Part shown: piece by piece, positions 55,690 to 64,000 of the stretch
Position numbering within the stretch: position 1 is the first letter of the stretch
How the letters are laid out: each line of letters opens with the position of its first letter
NCBI RefSeq assembly: GCF_012274275.1
Contig: NZ_JAANZA010000002.1
Location: 744,001 to 808,000, forward strand
DNA from: Cryobacterium sp. BB307
GTDB lineage: Bacteria > Actinomycetota > Actinomycetes > Actinomycetales > Microbacteriaceae
Reading direction: 5' to 3'
DNA: 64,000 bases
The notes under the pieces: model-generated
Seen by the model: the letters and a program-made list of their open reading frames with translations, nothing else
The model's database searches: none
Told to the model about the DNA's origin: nothing
Position numbers and translations under genes: made by a program

Positions 55690-56441
55690 GCGCGGGCGAG
55701 CCTGACCTCGACCGAGTCGACCCGTTCGGCGATCAGCTCGCTGGCGGACCAGCGCTCGTTCAGGCGCGCGAACAGTGACTTGAGCTGCTCTGCGTCGAGT
55801 CCGTCAATGAGGGTGAGCACGACCAGGAGTTCCGGACCGGCCAGGCGCGCATCCGGGTCCCCCGGGGCGAGCTGAAGCGCGACGACCGCCGGCTCGTCGG
55901 CGACCGACCGGTCGAACTCGGCGGCGACCGCGACGTCGGAGAAGGCCGGTGTCCACGGCTGCTGCTTCGCCATCGACCACAGCGCTGGGCGGCGCACGCC
56001 GAATTCGGTCGGTGATGTCGGGTCGAGCACGACGAGGTCGGTGTGTTCGCTCGCGGCCGCGAGCGCGACGCGCACACCGGTCGCGGGAACGGGCCGCGCG
56101 GTGGGGTTCCACGCCGACATCGCGCCGACCGAGCTGAACACCGGGATCACGGAGCGGCCATCCGGGCCCTTCACAGTGACGATCGCGAGCTCCTGCGTCT
56201 TGTCGATGAGCTTGCCATCGTCGCTCAGCCCCAACTCTCCTGCCTTCGCGAGGAGCGGGATCAGCACGCGCGCATCGCGGAGGACGTCGACGACGGCCGC
56301 CTGATCCGCCTGACCTGCGTGGAACCGGTCGATCGCGTCGATCAGCTCGGGCGGCGCGCTGCCGTCATCGTCGGCGTTGGGGTTGGGCTCGAAGTGCCTG
56401 CCAGCCCACGGCTGGCCTGCGGAGTCGGTGGGTCCGGTCAT
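55686..56441 (-). CDS. SseB-family protein
   Basis: 251 aa. An SseB N-terminal domain at about 55-160 ([20 protein letters not shown], then [20 protein letters not shown]) and a C-terminal alpha/beta half with [20 protein letters not shown]. Role unknown; it commonly follows hisA in actinobacteria. ATGA overlap with hisA; convergent 4-nt overlap with the DUF1844 gene. Confidence 0.82.
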   Translation of the reverse strand: MTGPTDSAGQPWAGRHFEPNPNADDDGSAPPELIDAIDRFHAGQADQAAVVDVLRDARVLIPLLAKAGELGLSDDGKLIDKTQELAIVTVKGPDGRSVIPVFSSVGAMSAWNPTARPVPATGVRVALAAASEHTDLVVLDPTSPTEFGVRRPALWSMAKQQPWTPAFSDVAVAAEFDRSVADEPAVVALQLAPGDPDARLAGPELLVVLTLIDGLDAEQLKSLFARLNERWSASELIAERVDSVEVRLARA

Positions 56442-57184
56442 CCGGATGCGACGTCGAGCGCCTCAGCCAGGGTGAACGCGCCGGCGTAGAGTGCCTTGCC
56501 GACGATGGCGCCCTCCAGGCCGTGCGGCACCAGCTCGCGCAGGGCGGCGATGTCGTCAAGGCTGGAGACGCCGCCGGAGGCGATGATCGGCTTGTCGGTG
56601 CGCTCGGCGACCATGCGCAGCAGCTCCAGGTTGGGGCCCTGGAGCGTGCCGTCCTTGGTGACGTCGGTGACGACGTAGCGCGCGCATCCGGCTTCCTCGA
56701 GCCGGTCCATGACCTCGAACAGGTCGCCGCCGTCCCGGGTCCAGCCGCGCGCGGCGAGCGTTGTGCCGCGCACATCGAGGCCGACAGCGATCGCGTCACC
56801 GTACTCGGCGATGACGTGGGCGGCCCAGACCGGGTTCTCGAGTGCCGCGGTGCCGAGGTTGATGCGCTTAGCGCCGCTCGCGAGAGCCGTCTCGAGGGTC
56901 TGGTCATCCCGGATGCCGCCGGAGAGTTCGATGTTGACGCCACGCGCGGCGCGTATGACGCGGCGGATGGCCGAGTGGTTGGTACCGCGGCCGAACGCGG
57001 CGTCGAGGTCGACGAGGTGGATCCACTCGGCTCCCTGAGCCACCCAGTCCGCCGCGGCATCTGCCGGGTCGCCGTAGTTGGTCTCGGTTCCCGCTTCGCC
57101 TCGGGTGAGGCGGACGGCCTTGCCGTCTGCGATGTCGACCGCCGGAAGCAGGGTGAGGCCCGGGATCGTATTGAACTCGCTCAT
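56438..57184 (-). CDS. hisA: Phosphoribosyl isomerase HisA (PriA-like)
   Basis: 248 aa TIM barrel. [60 protein letters not shown] and the second-half phosphate loop [19 protein letters not shown]. Isomerises ProFAR in histidine synthesis. In many actinobacteria this enzyme (PriA) also performs the TrpF reaction; a trpF gene is not in this window, so that cannot be tested here. 72 nt after hisH. Confidence 0.95.
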   Translation of the reverse strand: MSEFNTIPGLTLLPAVDIADGKAVRLTRGEAGTETNYGDPADAAADWVAQGAEWIHLVDLDAAFGRGTNHSAIRRVIRAARGVNIELSGGIRDDQTLETALASGAKRINLGTAALENPVWAAHVIAEYGDAIAVGLDVRGTTLAARGWTRDGGDLFEVMDRLEEAGCARYVVTDVTKDGTLQGPNLELLRMVAERTDKPIIASGGVSSLDDIAALRELVPHGLEGAIVGKALYAGAFTLAEALDVASG

Positions 57185-57256
57185 GGTCGCTTTCTTGAAG
57201 GGTGTTGGTGCTGTGTGAGGTCGCGCGGCGCCGTACGCGCAAGCTTTAGATACTAG

Positions 57257-57895
57257 TCACTTCCGCAGTGACCCGACCCAGTTCGACAGCAGCCGCAGCC
57301 CGGCCTCGCCGGACTTCTCCGGGTGGAACTGGGTCGCGGCCAGTGGGCCGTTCTCCACCGCCGCGACGAAGCGCACGCCATCGTGCTCCGCCCAGGTGAC
57401 AGCCGGGTGGGAGAACGGGGTGTCGGTGAGGGTCCACTGCCGGGCCGCGAACGAGTGGACGAAGTAGAAGCGCTCATCGCTGACGCCTGCGAAGAGCCGT
57501 GAGTTCTCCGGCGCCTCGACCGTGTTCCAGCCCATGTGCGGGAGCACCGGGGTGCCCAGGCTCTCCACGGCGCCGGGCCATTCGCCGAGGCCCTCGGTGT
57601 TCTGCCCGCGTTCGAGGCCGGATTCGAACATGACCTGCATGCCCACGCAGATGCCGAGCACCGGGCGTCCGCCGGCCAGCCTCCGGTCGATCACCTCTGG
57701 GCCGCGGACCGTTGCCAACTGCTGCATGACCGCGGCGAAGGCGCCGACGCCGGGCACGACGAGCCCGTCGGCTTCCATCGCGGCTGCCTTGTCGCCGGTC
57801 ACCGTGACATCCGCCCCGGCGGCCTCGAGAGCCTTGGCTGCGGAGTGGATGTTCCCGCTCCCGTAGTCGTAGACGACGACGGATGGCCTGGTCAC
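57257..57895 (-). CDS. hisH: Imidazole glycerol phosphate synthase, glutaminase subunit
   Basis: 212 aa class I amidotransferase: [20 protein letters not shown], catalytic Cys in [16 protein letters not shown], and His-Glu in [20 protein letters not shown]. Supplies ammonia to HisF. hisF is not in the window. GTG start 2 nt after hisB. Confidence 0.96.
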   Translation of the reverse strand: MTRPSVVVYDYGSGNIHSAAKALEAAGADVTVTGDKAAAMEADGLVVPGVGAFAAVMQQLATVRGPEVIDRRLAGGRPVLGICVGMQVMFESGLERGQNTEGLGEWPGAVESLGTPVLPHMGWNTVEAPENSRLFAGVSDERFYFVHSFAARQWTLTDTPFSHPAVTWAEHDGVRFVAAVENGPLAATQFHPEKSGEAGLRLLSNWVGSLRK

Positions 57896-57897
57896 GA

Positions 57898-58503
57898 CTA
57901 CAGCGCGCCCTTAGTCGACGGGATGCCGCTTACTCGGGCATCCGGAGCCACCGCCTGGCGCATGGCACGCGCGAACGCCTTGAACTCGGCCTCGGCGATG
58001 TGGTGCGGGTCGCGTCCGCCGAGCACCGTGATGTGCACCGTGAGTGCCGCGTGGTGAGTGATCGCCTCGAAGACGTGGCGGACCATCGAGCCGGTGAAGT
58101 GGCCGCCGATCAGGTGGAACTCGAAACCCGCCGGCTCGCCGCTGTGAACGAGGTAGGGGCGGCCGGAGACGTCGACGACGGCGCGGACGAGCGCCTCATC
58201 GAGCGGCACGTGGGCGTCGCCGTAGCGGGCGATGCCGGCCTTGTCGCCGAGCGCCTGCCCGATGGCCTTGCCGAGCACGATGCCGATGTCCTCGACCGTG
58301 TGGTGCACGTCGATGTGGGTGTCGCCGGTGGCGTGCACCTCGAGGTCGATGAGCGAGTGCTTCGAGAACGCGGTGAGCATGTGGTCGAAGAACGGGACGC
58401 TGGTCCGGATGTCGGAGGTGCCGGTGCCGTCGAGGTTGACCGACAGACGGATGCTCGACTCACTGGTCTCCCGCTGGAGCTGGGCGACGCGCTGATTAGC
58501 CAT
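57898..58503 (-). CDS. hisB: Imidazoleglycerol-phosphate dehydratase
   Basis: 201 aa. Two-fold repeated IGPD fold with metal-binding histidine motifs: [33 protein letters not shown], then [20 protein letters not shown]. Monofunctional, as in actinobacteria. 16 nt after hisC. Confidence 0.96.
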   Translation of the reverse strand: MANQRVAQLQRETSESSIRLSVNLDGTGTSDIRTSVPFFDHMLTAFSKHSLIDLEVHATGDTHIDVHHTVEDIGIVLGKAIGQALGDKAGIARYGDAHVPLDEALVRAVVDVSGRPYLVHSGEPAGFEFHLIGGHFTGSMVRHVFEAITHHAALTVHITVLGGRDPHHIAEAEFKAFARAMRQAVAPDARVSGIPSTKGAL

Positions 58504-58519
58504 TGATCAATCCTATTCG

Positions 58520-59596
58520 TCAGTCGAGTTCGGCCAAGGCCGCGAGGAACTGGGTGGTCTCCTGCTCGGTGCCGGCGGTGACACGCATGTGGTGCGGGAT
58601 GCCAATGTCGCGGATCAGGATGCCTCGCTGCAGCAGCGCCTCGAAGGTGGCGCTCGGGTCGGCGACGCCGCCGAACAGCACGAAGTTGGTCCAGCTGCGC
58701 AGCACCGGGTGGCCGAGGCGCGGCAGCTCTTCCAGGAGCCGGTCGCGTTGGCCGCGGATGTCGTCGACCATCGCGAGCATCTCGTCGGCGTGGGCGAGCG
58801 CCGCGAGGGAGGCCGCCTGGGTGAGCGCGGAGAGGTGGTAGGGCAGCCTGACGAGCCGCAGCGCGTCGGCAACTGACGGGTCGGCCGCCAGGTAGCCGAG
58901 CCGGGCGCCCGCGAAGGCGAAGGCCTTGCTCATGGTGCGGGACACCACGAGGCGTTCTCGGCCGGGCAGCAGGGTGAGGGCGCTCGGCTCCCCCGCCGGC
59001 ATGAACTCGGCGTAGGCCTCGTCGACGATCAGGATGCCGCGGGTAGCCGCGTACGCGACCTCAATGGTCTCGAGAGATACCGGTGTGCCGGTCGGGTTGT
59101 TCGGCGAGCAGAGGAACACGATGTCGGGATCGGTCTTCTTGATCCAGCGTTCGACCGTCTCAGGCGAGAGTTCATAGTCGGCGTCGCGCTCGCCCGTGAC
59201 CCAGCGGGTTCCGGTGATGGAGGCGATGATCGAGTGCATCGAGTACGTGGGCGGGAAAGCCAGCGCGGTGCGGCCCGGCCCGCCGAATGCCTGCAGCAGT
59301 TGCTGCAGCACCTCGTTCGAGCCGTTGGCGGCCCAGATGTTCTCGCCCGTGAGGTCGTGGCCGAGGTAGCCGGCGAGGCTCTCCCGCAAGGCGGTGAACT
59401 CGCGATCCGGGTACCGGTTGATGCCGAGGACCGCCTCGGCGAGGCCCGCGACGATGTCGTGCGCGACCGCCTCCGGGATCGGGTGCGAGTTCTCGTTGAC
59501 GTTCAGGGCAACCGGCACGTGGAGCTGAGGTGCGCCGTACGGTGTCAGGCCGCGAAGGTCGTCACGAATGGGCAGGTCTCGAAAGGAAAGAGGCAC
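58520..59596 (-). CDS. hisC: Histidinol-phosphate aminotransferase
   Basis: 358 aa class I/II aminotransferase. LNVNENSHPIPEAVAHDIVA, WAANGSNEVLQQLLQAFGGP, CSPNNPTGTPVS, LIVDEAYAEF and the PLP lysine in VVSRTMSKAFAFAGARLGYL. First gene of hisC-hisB-hisH-hisA-sseB; hisD, usually upstream, is absent here. GTG start at 59596. The region upstream holds a 37-nt-period repeat array instead of a recognisable promoter or attenuator. Confidence 0.95.
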   Translation of the reverse strand: MPLSFRDLPIRDDLRGLTPYGAPQLHVPVALNVNENSHPIPEAVAHDIVAGLAEAVLGINRYPDREFTALRESLAGYLGHDLTGENIWAANGSNEVLQQLLQAFGGPGRTALAFPPTYSMHSIIASITGTRWVTGERDADYELSPETVERWIKKTDPDIVFLCSPNNPTGTPVSLETIEVAYAATRGILIVDEAYAEFMPAGEPSALTLLPGRERLVVSRTMSKAFAFAGARLGYLAADPSVADALRLVRLPYHLSALTQAASLAALAHADEMLAMVDDIRGQRDRLLEELPRLGHPVLRSWTNFVLFGGVADPSATFEALLQRGILIRDIGIPHHMRVTAGTEQETTQFLAALAELD

Positions 59597-59643
59597 CGAT
59601 CAATCGTACGGCGGCCTCTGTGTCCGCCGGGCCACCGCCGGGT

Positions 59644-59790
59644 CGCGCCCGTTCCGAACACCTGCGCCCACGCGCCACGCCGCGCCCGTTCCGGACATCC
59701 GCACCCTCCCGCCGCGACGCGCCTGCTCCGGACATCCGCGCCGCGTGTGCCGGGCGCGCCTGTCCGGAACGGGCGCGCTCCGCCGGACCG
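59644..59790. repeat. Four-unit array with 37-nt period upstream of hisC
   Basis: Units begin at 59644, 59681, 59718 and 59755, exactly 37 nt apart. Each opens with CGCGCCYG followed by a TCCGGACATCCGC-like core (best copy CGCGCCCGTTCCGGACATCC). The fourth unit is near-palindromic (CGCGCCTGTCCGGAACGGGC, then GCG) and so also reads as an inverted copy. The second part of each unit is variable. The whole gap 59597-59847 has no gene. Confidence 0.8.
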
Positions 59791-59847
59791 AGACACCGCC
59801 GTCCTCTCCCCTACAGGCGTCCGCCGGGCGATTCGCCGGAGGCAGCG

Positions 59848-60192
59848 TCAGTTGGAGTAGGCCGCCGGAATGGCCAGGCGCTGACCGCCTTGCACCTCGG
59901 AGCTGGTCAGCCGGTTGAGGCTGAGGATGTCGGCGACAACGTCACCCGGGTCGGCTTGCGGCGCGATGTCGGCCGCAAGTTGCCACAAGGACTGCCCGGC
60001 GAGCACCGTCGTGTACTCGAACTCATGCGCGGAACCTTCGCTGTCTGCGACCGCACCGCCCCCGTTGAGCGCGATCGCGCTGATGGCGATCACGACTGGG
60101 GCGGCAACCAGGGCGGTGATCACTGCGCGCCCACGACGAGTCAGCCGAAGTCGGGCCACGGGCTGCGCTGCGGTCATTGCTGTCTCCTTCAT
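59848..60192 (-). CDS. LysM-domain protein, SOS division-inhibitor-like (DivS/ChiZ position)
   Basis: 114 aa. A basic N-terminus, one transmembrane segment (AVITALVAAPVVIAISAIAL) and an extracellular LysM domain at the C-terminus (YTTVLAGQSLWQLAADIAPQ, then DILSLNRLTSSEVQGGQRLA). Size, layout and divergent position to lexA match SOS-induced cell-division suppressors (YneA of Bacillus, DivS of Corynebacterium, ChiZ/Rv2719c of Mycobacterium). Two ATGs (60192 and 60177) each have a good ribosome site. LexA-like boxes lie upstream. Confidence 0.85.
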   Translation of the reverse strand: MKETAMTAAQPVARLRLTRRGRAVITALVAAPVVIAISAIALNGGGAVADSEGSAHEFEYTTVLAGQSLWQLAADIAPQADPGDVVADILSLNRLTSSEVQGGQRLAIPAAYSN

Positions 60193-60230
60193 GGTGCTCC
60201 TCCTCTAGTGATCTCGCCGTACTGGGTTCT

Positions 60231-60264
60231 CGTATCCGACGCTCGGCCGGGAGCGCCGGATACG
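60231..60264. promoter_or_regulatory. Long hairpin in the LysM-gene leader
   Basis: Arms 60231-60244 (CGTATCCGACGCTC) and 60251-60264 pair at 13 of 14 positions around GGCCGG. It lies between the LexA-like box at 60276 and the LysM start, so would be in that gene's 5' leader, or terminate transcription entering from the lexA side. Confidence 0.65.
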
Positions 60265-60275
60265 AAGCTTTGTTC

Positions 60276-60289
60276 CGAATGTATCTTCG
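60276..60289. promoter_or_regulatory. LexA-like box 1
   Basis: CGAATGTATCTTCG fits the actinobacterial/Bacillus-type SOS box (CGAAC-N4-GTTCG) with one change in each arm, and CGAA/TTCG form a perfect dyad. Located 84 nt upstream of the LysM gene. Confidence 0.65.
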
Positions 60290-60346
60290 ATAGTGACCGA
60301 AATCAAGTCAATTTTCGAAGTGTGTCGCGGCGAGTTATCAACACGC

Positions 60347-60362
60347 TCGAAGAAATGTTTGT
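60347..60362. promoter_or_regulatory. LexA-like box 2
   Basis: TCGAAGAAATGTTTGT matches TCGAAC-N4-GTTCGA at 9 of 12 fixed positions, 95 nt upstream of the lexA start. A LexA dimer here would give lexA autorepression. Confidence 0.55.
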
Positions 60363-60456
60363 TTTGGTCACGAGAGGCGGATACAGTTTCGATTGTCTGG
60401 ACTACAGACAATCAGCAGCCACTGACATTGATGTGGCGTGAGGGGTGGAGGACCCT

Positions 60457-61140
60457 ATGAGCGCGATCGAGAACGGGCGCGGCGAGGCGGGCGCGAAGCC
60501 CGGTACCCGACGCCGCAAGAGCCTCAGCGAGAAGCAGCTCGCGATTCTCGAGGTGATCCAGCGCTCGGTCGCGACGCGCGGCTACCCGCCGAGCATGCGT
60601 GAGATCGGCGACGCCGTGGGTCTCTCCTCACTGTCGAGCGTCACTCACCAGCTGAACCAGCTGGAGCTCAGCGGCTACCTCCGCCGCGACCCGAACCGCA
60701 CCCGCGCGCTCGAAGTGCTCATCGAACTGCCGAGCCAGCCGGAGGAGAGCACCATCCCGGTCGGAGACGCCGCGATGGTCCCCCTGGTCGGACGCATCGC
60801 CGCCGGCATCCCGATCACCGCGGACCAGCAGATCGACGAAGTGTTCCCGCTCCCCCGCCAGCTAGTCGGGAAGGGAGACCTCTTCATGCTCAAGGTTGTC
60901 GGCGATTCCATGATCGACGCGGCCATCTGCGACGGCGACTGGGTTGTCGTGCGCCAGCAGAAGAACGCCGAGAACGGCGAGATCGTCGCGGCGATGCTCG
61001 ACGATGAGGCCACTGTCAAGGTCTTCCAGCAGCGCGACGGACACACCTGGCTGCTGCCACGGAACTCGGCCTTTGCGCCCATCTTGGGCGACCAGGCAGA
61101 GGTCCTCGGCAAGGTCGTGGCGGTGCTGCGGGCGGTCTGA
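60457..61140 (+). CDS. lexA: SOS repressor LexA
   Basis: 227 aa. N-terminal winged helix ([20 protein letters not shown], then [20 protein letters not shown]) and C-terminal S24 peptidase domain with the Ala-Gly cleavage site in [12 protein letters not shown], Ser in [20 protein letters not shown] and Lys in ATVKVFQQ. RecA-stimulated self-cleavage derepresses the SOS genes. ATG 60457 is set by GGAGG 5 nt upstream; GTG 60445 is rejected. Confidence 0.97.
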   Translation: MSAIENGRGEAGAKPGTRRRKSLSEKQLAILEVIQRSVATRGYPPSMREIGDAVGLSSLSSVTHQLNQLELSGYLRRDPNRTRALEVLIELPSQPEESTIPVGDAAMVPLVGRIAAGIPITADQQIDEVFPLPRQLVGKGDLFMLKVVGDSMIDAAICDGDWVVVRQQKNAENGEIVAAMLDDEATVKVFQQRDGHTWLLPRNSAFAPILGDQAEVLGKVVAVLRAV

Positions 61141-61156
61141 CCGCCGACCCCTTCAC

Positions 61157-61210
61157 GAGACTGCAGAAACTGGCATTCTGAGCGCTCAAAATGCCGGTTT
61201 GCGCAGTCTC
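61157..61210. repeat. Intergenic palindrome P4 (lexA-hflX gap)
   Basis: 54 nt: two 27-nt arms meet with no loop. The left arm starts GAGACTGCAGAAACTGGCAT, and the right arm ends GCAGTCTC; 23 of 27 positions pair. Lies between the convergent ends of lexA and hflX, where a bidirectional terminator is expected. Same size and shape as P1-P3 with unrelated arm sequence. Confidence 0.85.
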
Positions 61211-61231
61211 GGTGGGAATCTCGGCTGAAGG

Positions 61232-61275
61232 GGATCTCGACAGGCTCGGATCTCGACAGGCTCGATCGCCGAGGA
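61232..61275. repeat. Dispersed repeat copy after lexA
   Basis: Two partial units GATCTCGACAGGCTCG in tandem followed by ATCGCCGAGG; a decayed copy of the TCTCGACAAGCTCGACCACC family adjoining P4. Confidence 0.7.
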
Positions 61276-61293
61276 GGAACGATCACCGATGGG

Positions 61294-62796
61294 TCAGGCC
61301 GACACGACCGCCCAGCGGCGAAGCTCGGGGGCGTAGTGCGCGGTCACGAGCGCGTGCACGCGCGTGCCGGACTCTTCGTAGTCGGTGGACAGCACCCGAC
61401 CGTGGTCGTGCAGACCCGAGATCACGTCGCCACGGTCGTACGGCACCAGCAGTTCGACCTCGATGTCCGGGGCGGGCAGCAGCCGGGCAATCTCCCCGAG
61501 CAGCTCCTCGATGCCCTCACCGGTGCGGGCGGACACGAACACCGCGTTCGGTTCCAGTCCGCGCAACACCAGGCGAGTGCCGTCATCCACCAGGTCGGCC
61601 TTGTTGAACGCGACGATCTCCGGGATGTCCCGCGCGCCCACCTCGCCGATGACGTCGCGCACGGTCGCGAGCTGGCTGGCTGGGTCCGGATGCGATGCGT
61701 CGACGACGTGCACGATGACGTCGGCGCCCGCGACCTCCTCGAGGGTGGAGCGGAACGCCTCGACCAACTCGTGTGGGAGGTTCCGCACGAACCCGACGGT
61801 GTCGACGAGCGTGTACCGGCGGCCGTCCTCGGTCTCCGACTTGCGGACGGTGGTGTCGAGTGTTGCGAACAGGGCGTTCTGCACGAGCAGTCCGGCTCGC
61901 GTGATGCGGTTCAGCAGCGACGATTTGCCCGCGTTGGTGTAGCCGGCGATCGCGACGGTCGGCACCTCGTTGCGCTGACGGTTGGCGCGCTTCGCCTCGC
62001 GTGCGGGCGCGAACTCCTTGATCTGCTTGCGCAGCTTCGCCATCCGGGTGTGGATACGCCGACGGTCGAGTTCGATCTTCGTCTCACCTGGGCCGCGGGA
62101 ACCCATGCCGACGCCGGCGCCGACCTGGCCACCGGCCTGCCGGCTCATCGACTCACCCCAGCCGCGAAGGCGGGGAAGCAGGTACTCGAGCTGCGCGAGC
62201 TCGACCTGGGCCTTGCCCTCGCGGCTCTTCGCGTGCTGGCTGAAGATGTCGAGGATCACGGCCGTACGGTCGATGACCTTGACCTTGACGACATCCTCGA
62301 GGGCGCGCCGCTGGCTGGGTGCCAGCTCGGTGTCGGCGACGACGGTGTCGGCGCCGAGTGCCGCGACCACGCCGGCGAGTTCCTGAGCCTTGCCCTTGCC
62401 GAGGTAGGTGCTGGGGTCCGGGTGCGGGCGTCGCTGCAGCAGGCCGTCGAGCACAACCGCGCCGGCGGTCTCTGCGAGGGCCGCGAGCTCGCGCATCGAA
62501 TTCTCCGCGTCGGCGAGGGCGCCCTGGCTGTACACGCCGATCAACACGACATTCTCAAGCCGCAGCTGCCGGTACTCGACCTCGGTGACATCCTGCAGCT
62601 CGGTGGACAGCCCGGCGACGCGACGCAGCGCCTGCCGGTCCTCGCGGTCGAGTTGATCGCCGTCAGCATCGGTGTCGGCGGATGCCGACTGCAGCGCCTG
62701 CGCCCGAGATCCGAAGATCGCGTACTGCTCCGCACGCGAATCGGCTGCCGCCAGTACGCGGTCGACGGCGTCGTCGTTGCGCTCAAGTTCAGTCAT
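61294..62796 (-). CDS. hflX: Ribosome-splitting GTPase HflX
   Basis: 500 aa. An N-terminal HflX domain (about 100-200, LAALAETAGAVVLDGLLQRR and TYLGKGKAQELAGVVAALGA), the glycine-rich region MSRQAGGQVGAGVGMGSRGP with GETKIELDRRRI, then the GTPase: AIAGYTNAGKSSLLNRITRA (G1), DTVGFVRNLPHELVEAFRST (G3), NKADL (G4). Rescues stalled ribosomes. Converges with lexA. Divergent start from the methyltransferase gene across 42 nt. Confidence 0.96.
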   Translation of the reverse strand: MTELERNDDAVDRVLAAADSRAEQYAIFGSRAQALQSASADTDADGDQLDREDRQALRRVAGLSTELQDVTEVEYRQLRLENVVLIGVYSQGALADAENSMRELAALAETAGAVVLDGLLQRRPHPDPSTYLGKGKAQELAGVVAALGADTVVADTELAPSQRRALEDVVKVKVIDRTAVILDIFSQHAKSREGKAQVELAQLEYLLPRLRGWGESMSRQAGGQVGAGVGMGSRGPGETKIELDRRRIHTRMAKLRKQIKEFAPAREAKRANRQRNEVPTVAIAGYTNAGKSSLLNRITRAGLLVQNALFATLDTTVRKSETEDGRRYTLVDTVGFVRNLPHELVEAFRSTLEEVAGADVIVHVVDASHPDPASQLATVRDVIGEVGARDIPEIVAFNKADLVDDGTRLVLRGLEPNAVFVSARTGEGIEELLGEIARLLPAPDIEVELLVPYDRGDVISGLHDHGRVLSTDYEESGTRVHALVTAHYAPELRRWAVVSA

Positions 62797-62838
62797 TGGG
62801 TTAACCCTAACTCTTCGTCACCGGGTAAGTTTCTCTGC

Positions 62839-63447
62839 ATGCCCGACGAGCACTACTTTTCTTCACGTCCGGCAAGTGCACCCCAGCTCCGGCCGCTGCA
62901 TGTCACCTTGGCGGGGCGCCAGGCAGTCCTCACAACGGCTGGCGGCATCTTCTCCCCCGACCGGATCGACGTCGGAACACAGGTGCTCCTGGCGAACAGT
63001 CCGGTCGCGCCGCCTGGCGGCCACTTCCTCGACCTCGGCTGCGGGTGGGGTCCGATTGCCCTCACTCTCGCTCTCGAGTCTCCCCGCGCGACGGTGTGGG
63101 CCGTTGATGTGAACGAGCGGGCGCTGGATCTGGTCCGACGCAACGCCGAGACCCTCGGCCTCGACAATGTCAACACCGTACGGCCCGAGGATGTTCCCGC
63201 CGACGTGCGATTCATGACCATCCGCAGCAACCCCCCGATTCGGGTGGGCAAGAGCGAGCTGCACAACATGCTCGAGTTCTGGCTGCCCAGGCTGGAGGCG
63301 GATGCGGATGCCTGGCTGGTCGTGGCGCGGAACCTCGGGTCGGACTCGCTGCAGCGCTGGCTGGAGACTACGCTCCCGGACGGCTTCAGCGTCATCCGCT
63401 CGTCGACCAACAAGGGTTTCCGCGTGCTGCGGGTCCGCCACAAGTGA
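62839..63447 (+). CDS. RsmC/RlmG-like class I SAM-dependent methyltransferase
   Basis: 202 aa. Begins HYFSSRPASAPQLRPLHVTL; the GIFSPDRIDVGTQVLLANSP segment precedes SAM motif I FLDLGCGWGPIALTLALE, then TVWAVDVNERALDLVRRNAE and SNPPIRVGKSELHNMLEFWL, in which NPPIR.GK is diagnostic of guanine-N2 rRNA methyltransferases RsmC/RlmG. Length is about half of RsmC: only the catalytic domain, as common in Gram-positives. No clear ribosome site. Confidence 0.88.
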   Translation: MPDEHYFSSRPASAPQLRPLHVTLAGRQAVLTTAGGIFSPDRIDVGTQVLLANSPVAPPGGHFLDLGCGWGPIALTLALESPRATVWAVDVNERALDLVRRNAETLGLDNVNTVRPEDVPADVRFMTIRSNPPIRVGKSELHNMLEFWLPRLEADADAWLVVARNLGSDSLQRWLETTLPDGFSVIRSSTNKGFRVLRVRHK

Positions 63448-63448
63448 G

Positions 63449-64000
63449 CTAGGCGGAGTACTCGATCGAGCCGGTGTAGACCAGCTCGGCCGGGCCGCTC
63501 AGCGAGACGTGCTCGCCGTCCTCGGCCGGCCACATCCTGACCCCGAGCGAGCCGCCGGGGACCTCGACGCGCCACTGATGCGGTGCACTCTCGCCTGCCC
63601 AGTGGCGTGTCGCCAGCGCCGCCGCGACCGCACCGGTGCCGCAGGACAGCGTCTCGCCGCTGCCGCGCTCGTGCACACGCATCCGGATGTGTCCGATGCC
63701 GTCACGCACGAGCGGGTCGCCGGGCACGACGAACTCGACGTTCGCGCCCGCCACCGGCTCCGGGTCGATGATCGGGATGTACGCGAGGTCGGCCGACTCG
63801 AGCTCCTCCTCGCTGGAGAGGGCGACGACGACGTGCGGGTTGCCGACGTTGATGCCGAGCCCCGGCCGAGCCACCTTGAGGTTTTTCGCGCGGACCAGCG
63901 GCTCACCGCCGTCGAGCTTCCAGCGGCCCAGGTCGACCTGGAAACCGGTGAGGTTGCGTTGCAGGTCGCGCACGCCGGCGCGCGTGCCGATCGAGAGGGT
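63449..64000 (-). CDS. dapF: Diaminopimelate epimerase, C-terminal part (cut by window edge)
   Basis: About 183 codons seen; the frame is open to the edge and the N-terminal third lies outside. Visible: [20 protein letters not shown] (GNPH motif of the second half) and the catalytic cysteine in [20 protein letters not shown]. Interconverts LL- and meso-diaminopimelate for lysine and peptidoglycan. Its stop almost touches that of the convergent methyltransferase gene (1-nt gap). Confidence 0.95.
   Translation of the reverse strand, partial: TLSIGTRAGVRDLQRNLTGFQVDLGRWKLDGGEPLVRAKNLKVARPGLGINVGNPHVVVALSSEEELESADLAYIPIIDPEPVAGANVEFVVPGDPLVRDGIGHIRMRVHERGSGETLSCGTGAVAAALATRHWAGESAPHQWRVEVPGGSLGVRMWPAEDGEHVSLSGPAELVYTGSIEYSA

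Noticed and set aside
59644..59790. Possible CRISPR array
   Set aside because: The repeated cores are short and diverged, spacing sequences are about 15 nt, and there are no cas genes.
61336..63447. Plus-strand frame of 703 codons covering hflX antisense and the methyltransferase
   Set aside because: Only its last 202 residues are a real protein, with its own ATG at 62839; the rest mirrors hflX.

Overview
The window reads as a chromosomal core segment of a high-GC Gram-positive actinobacterium, most likely a Microbacteriaceae member. The signs are strong G/C at third codon positions, many GTG starts, overlapping stop/start junctions, actinobacterial gene orders (nadK-recN; parA-scpA-scpB-rluB; lexA next to a LysM division-inhibitor-like gene), class E sortase-type LAATG surface anchoring and an rRNA spacer without tRNAs. 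The genus cannot be fixed from sequence reading alone. Layout, left to right: (1) 1-3.5 kb: a lipoprotein cut by the window edge, a NarL-type response regulator with its histidine kinase, and a divergent membrane protein. (2) 3.5-5.35 kb: a decayed accessory patch next to tRNA-Pro(GGG) with a truncated DUF1801 gene, a frameshifted PASTA lipoprotein gene and a 37-residue membrane protein. (3) 5.5-15.5 kb, minus strand: a tightly packed chain pyrG, nudix, xerD, parA, scpA, scpB, rluB, tyrA, cmk, der (chromosome segregation, ribosome maturation and nucleotide/aromatic metabolism). (4) 15.6-19.7 kb: a methionine ABC importer split into metQ (minus) and metNI (plus) around a FUSC-family membrane protein. 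(5) 19.8-27 kb, minus: a TPR-like protein with an RG-rich tail, a HAD phosphatase, a 51-residue protein, a sortase-anchored NIDO-like surface protein, tlyA, nadK, recN. (6) 27.1-32.7 kb, minus: one rRNA operon (16S-23S-5S). (7) 33.3-36 kb: tyrS, then a divergent SatD-like regulator plus membrane protein pair. (8) 36-46 kb, minus: VOC protein, mpg, an insertion, and the argCJBDFGH arginine operon. (9) 46-55 kb, minus: pheST, a gluABCD-type amino-acid importer, a SpoU methyltransferase, and infC-rpmI-rplT. (10) 55-59.6 kb: DUF1844, sseB-like, hisA, hisH, hisB, hisC. (11) 59.8-64 kb: LysM gene and lexA sharing LexA-like boxes, hflX, a methyltransferase and the 3' part of dapF. The most unusual content is between genes. 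Three elements of exactly 62 nt share four fixed blocks and complementary but different inner arms. Four palindromes of about 54-73 nt share a shape, and partly arm sequence. A VVEPVETP-encoding dispersed repeat has entered the scpB reading frame. A four-unit array with a 37-nt period lies upstream of hisC. A diverged direct repeat of argH tail plus mpg head flanks an 816-bp insert holding a lipoprotein gene. infC appears to start with ATC. The SatD-like/membrane pair is the best candidate for an uncharacterised functional module. No phage, CRISPR, transposase or defence genes were recognised.
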